DNA of 24,181 nucleotides from Bacteroidales bacterium UBA4295 (GTDB lineage Bacteria > Bacteroidota > Bacteroidia > Bacteroidales > Paludibacteraceae), in contig DGVB01000038.1 of NCBI GenBank assembly GCA_002395805.1, positions 1 through 24,181 on the forward strand. The letters are read 5' to 3'. The notes beneath the pieces were generated by a model. The model was not told the origin of the DNA, made no database searches, and saw only the letters and a program-made list of their open reading frames with translations. This document shows, one piece after another, positions 23,542 through 24,181 of the stretch. Both the position numbers and the translations under genes were made by a program. How positions within the stretch are numbered: position 1 is the first letter of the stretch; every line of letters begins with the position of its first letter.

Positions 23542-23573
23542 TTTGTGGCGTTCAGAAAAAAGCAGTACCTTTG
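23542..23573 (+). promoter_or_regulatory. Bacteroidota-type promoter for the secreted-protein gene
   Basis: TTTG (23542-23545), 20 bases, then TACCTTTG (23566-23573). A start near 23580 gives a leader of about 46 bases before the ATG at 23626. It lies in the 151-base divergent gap with the TPR-HTH regulator. Confidence 0.72.
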
Positions 23574-23625
23574 CACCGAGTTTTAAAATGTATTTTCGCT
23601 TGCAAAATTAACACAATTTTTCTAT

Positions 23626-24181
23626 ATGTGCAAATTTAAATTTCATATTCTTGTTTTTTTGTGCATTTCGGGCGCACTAACCGGCATTTTATGTGCCGAA
23701 CCATCCATTGTTCTGAAAACGAGCGCGGATGCGCTCTGTACTGCAAATCCCTTTATTCAGTTCATAATCGACTTTGAGGATGATGGCTCGTTTGGTACTA
23801 GCAATTTGTATATCTTGGAGTTTTCTGAAGACGGGGTTAACTGGTCGCAGATTTATAGAACCAATTCTCTTACCTGGGGCTATACCCAGCGTCCTACGAA
23901 TTTGCAGGAAGGCTGGTATCGCTATTCGGTGGCGCGGTCGGATGAAGTGGATCAACAGGACAAATGGATCTCCAGCGAACCGGTCTATATGGAGAAAATA
24001 GAAGGAGGTTGTACTCCGTTTCGGTTTACATGGCCGGATGAGGTTTCTGAGAATGTCTGCCCGCGCGGTACTATTCTTTTCCGCGAAGATTTCGGAGGCA
24101 ATGATCCTTCTGATCCGATCACTAGCCCGGTCCGCTTGACGACCATGAGTACTCGCTATACTCAGGTCTTTAACGTGCTCT
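23626..24181 (+). CDS. Secreted/surface protein, Bacteroidales type (partial, C-terminus off the window)
   Basis: The first 185 codons of a gene that runs off the right edge. A signal peptide (MCKFKFHILVFLCISGALTG, cleavage probably after ILCA) is followed by a beta-rich segment with SNLYILEFSEDGVNWSQIYR and LQEGWYRYSVARSDE, resembling an immunoglobulin- or fibronectin-like surface domain. It then enters GTILFREDFGGNDPSDP, a phrase I associate with large Bacteroidales surface proteins, often exported by the type IX system. The C-terminal sorting domain that would prove T9SS export is not in the window. The start has a strong promoter and a plausible signal peptide. I cannot assign a substrate or function. 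Confidence 0.75.
   Translation, partial: MCKFKFHILVFLCISGALTGILCAEPSIVLKTSADALCTANPFIQFIIDFEDDGSFGTSNLYILEFSEDGVNWSQIYRTNSLTWGYTQRPTNLQEGWYRYSVARSDEVDQQDKWISSEPVYMEKIEGGCTPFRFTWPDEVSENVCPRGTILFREDFGGNDPSDPITSPVRLTTMSTRYTQVFNVL

Overview
The window reads as chromosomal DNA from a member of the Bacteroidota, most likely Bacteroidales. Intergenic promoters fit the phylum's TTTG-N19/20-TAnnTTTG pattern. The gene set includes a GldB-like lipoprotein, a LolD-type ATPase, membrane-anchored AraC-type regulators and a TPR-transmembrane-HTH regulator. Most genes lack a Shine-Dalgarno sequence; hsp20 is the exception. Genus is not determinable from what I can see.

Layout, left to right. (1) 1-1742, minus strand: a HEAT-repeat membrane protein is followed, with a one-base TAATG overlap, by a membrane family-2 glycosyltransferase cut by the window edge. 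(2) 1897-3637: two convergent regulators with AraC-type DNA-binding domains, one with about seven membrane segments and one with a single segment. (3) 3638-4387: a long non-coding stretch with a strand-biased pyrimidine tract, a helically phased tandem repeat and a sigma-54-type promoter match, leading into hsp20 (4388-4816). (4) 4908-21884: about 17 kb entirely on the minus strand. In transcription order it holds mreB, mreC, mreD, mrdA (PBP2), rodA, a YraN-family gene, mnmG, then a parS-like site, then apt, uvrC, tsaE, a DUF456 membrane protein, a lolD-type ATPase, a gldB-like lipoprotein, an iron-type alcohol dehydrogenase, an aldehyde dehydrogenase and sufS. (5) 21996-24181: a TPR-TM-HTH regulator on minus diverges from a secreted surface-type protein on plus that runs off the window.

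The first half of the long run is the rod/elongasome module: MreB filament, MreC/MreD scaffold, RodA glycosyltransferase and PBP2 transpeptidase. It is translationally knitted together by ATGA overlaps and longer overlaps. The second half is housekeeping: tRNA modification (MnmG, TsaE), purine salvage (Apt), excision repair (UvrC), lipoprotein export (LolD-like), and an ADH/ALDH pair beside SufS.

The most noteworthy non-coding signals are these: a parS centromere-like site between mnmG and apt; a sigma-54-type promoter with phased TGG repeats before hsp20; and a small family of dispersed GC-rich palindromic repeats. One repeat copy is translated inside sufS, one is translated inside the gldB-like gene, and one supplies the stop codon of lolD. 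I saw no tRNA, rRNA, CRISPR, insertion sequence or phage gene, and no wholly new multi-gene system. The novel-looking content is regulatory DNA and repeat architecture.
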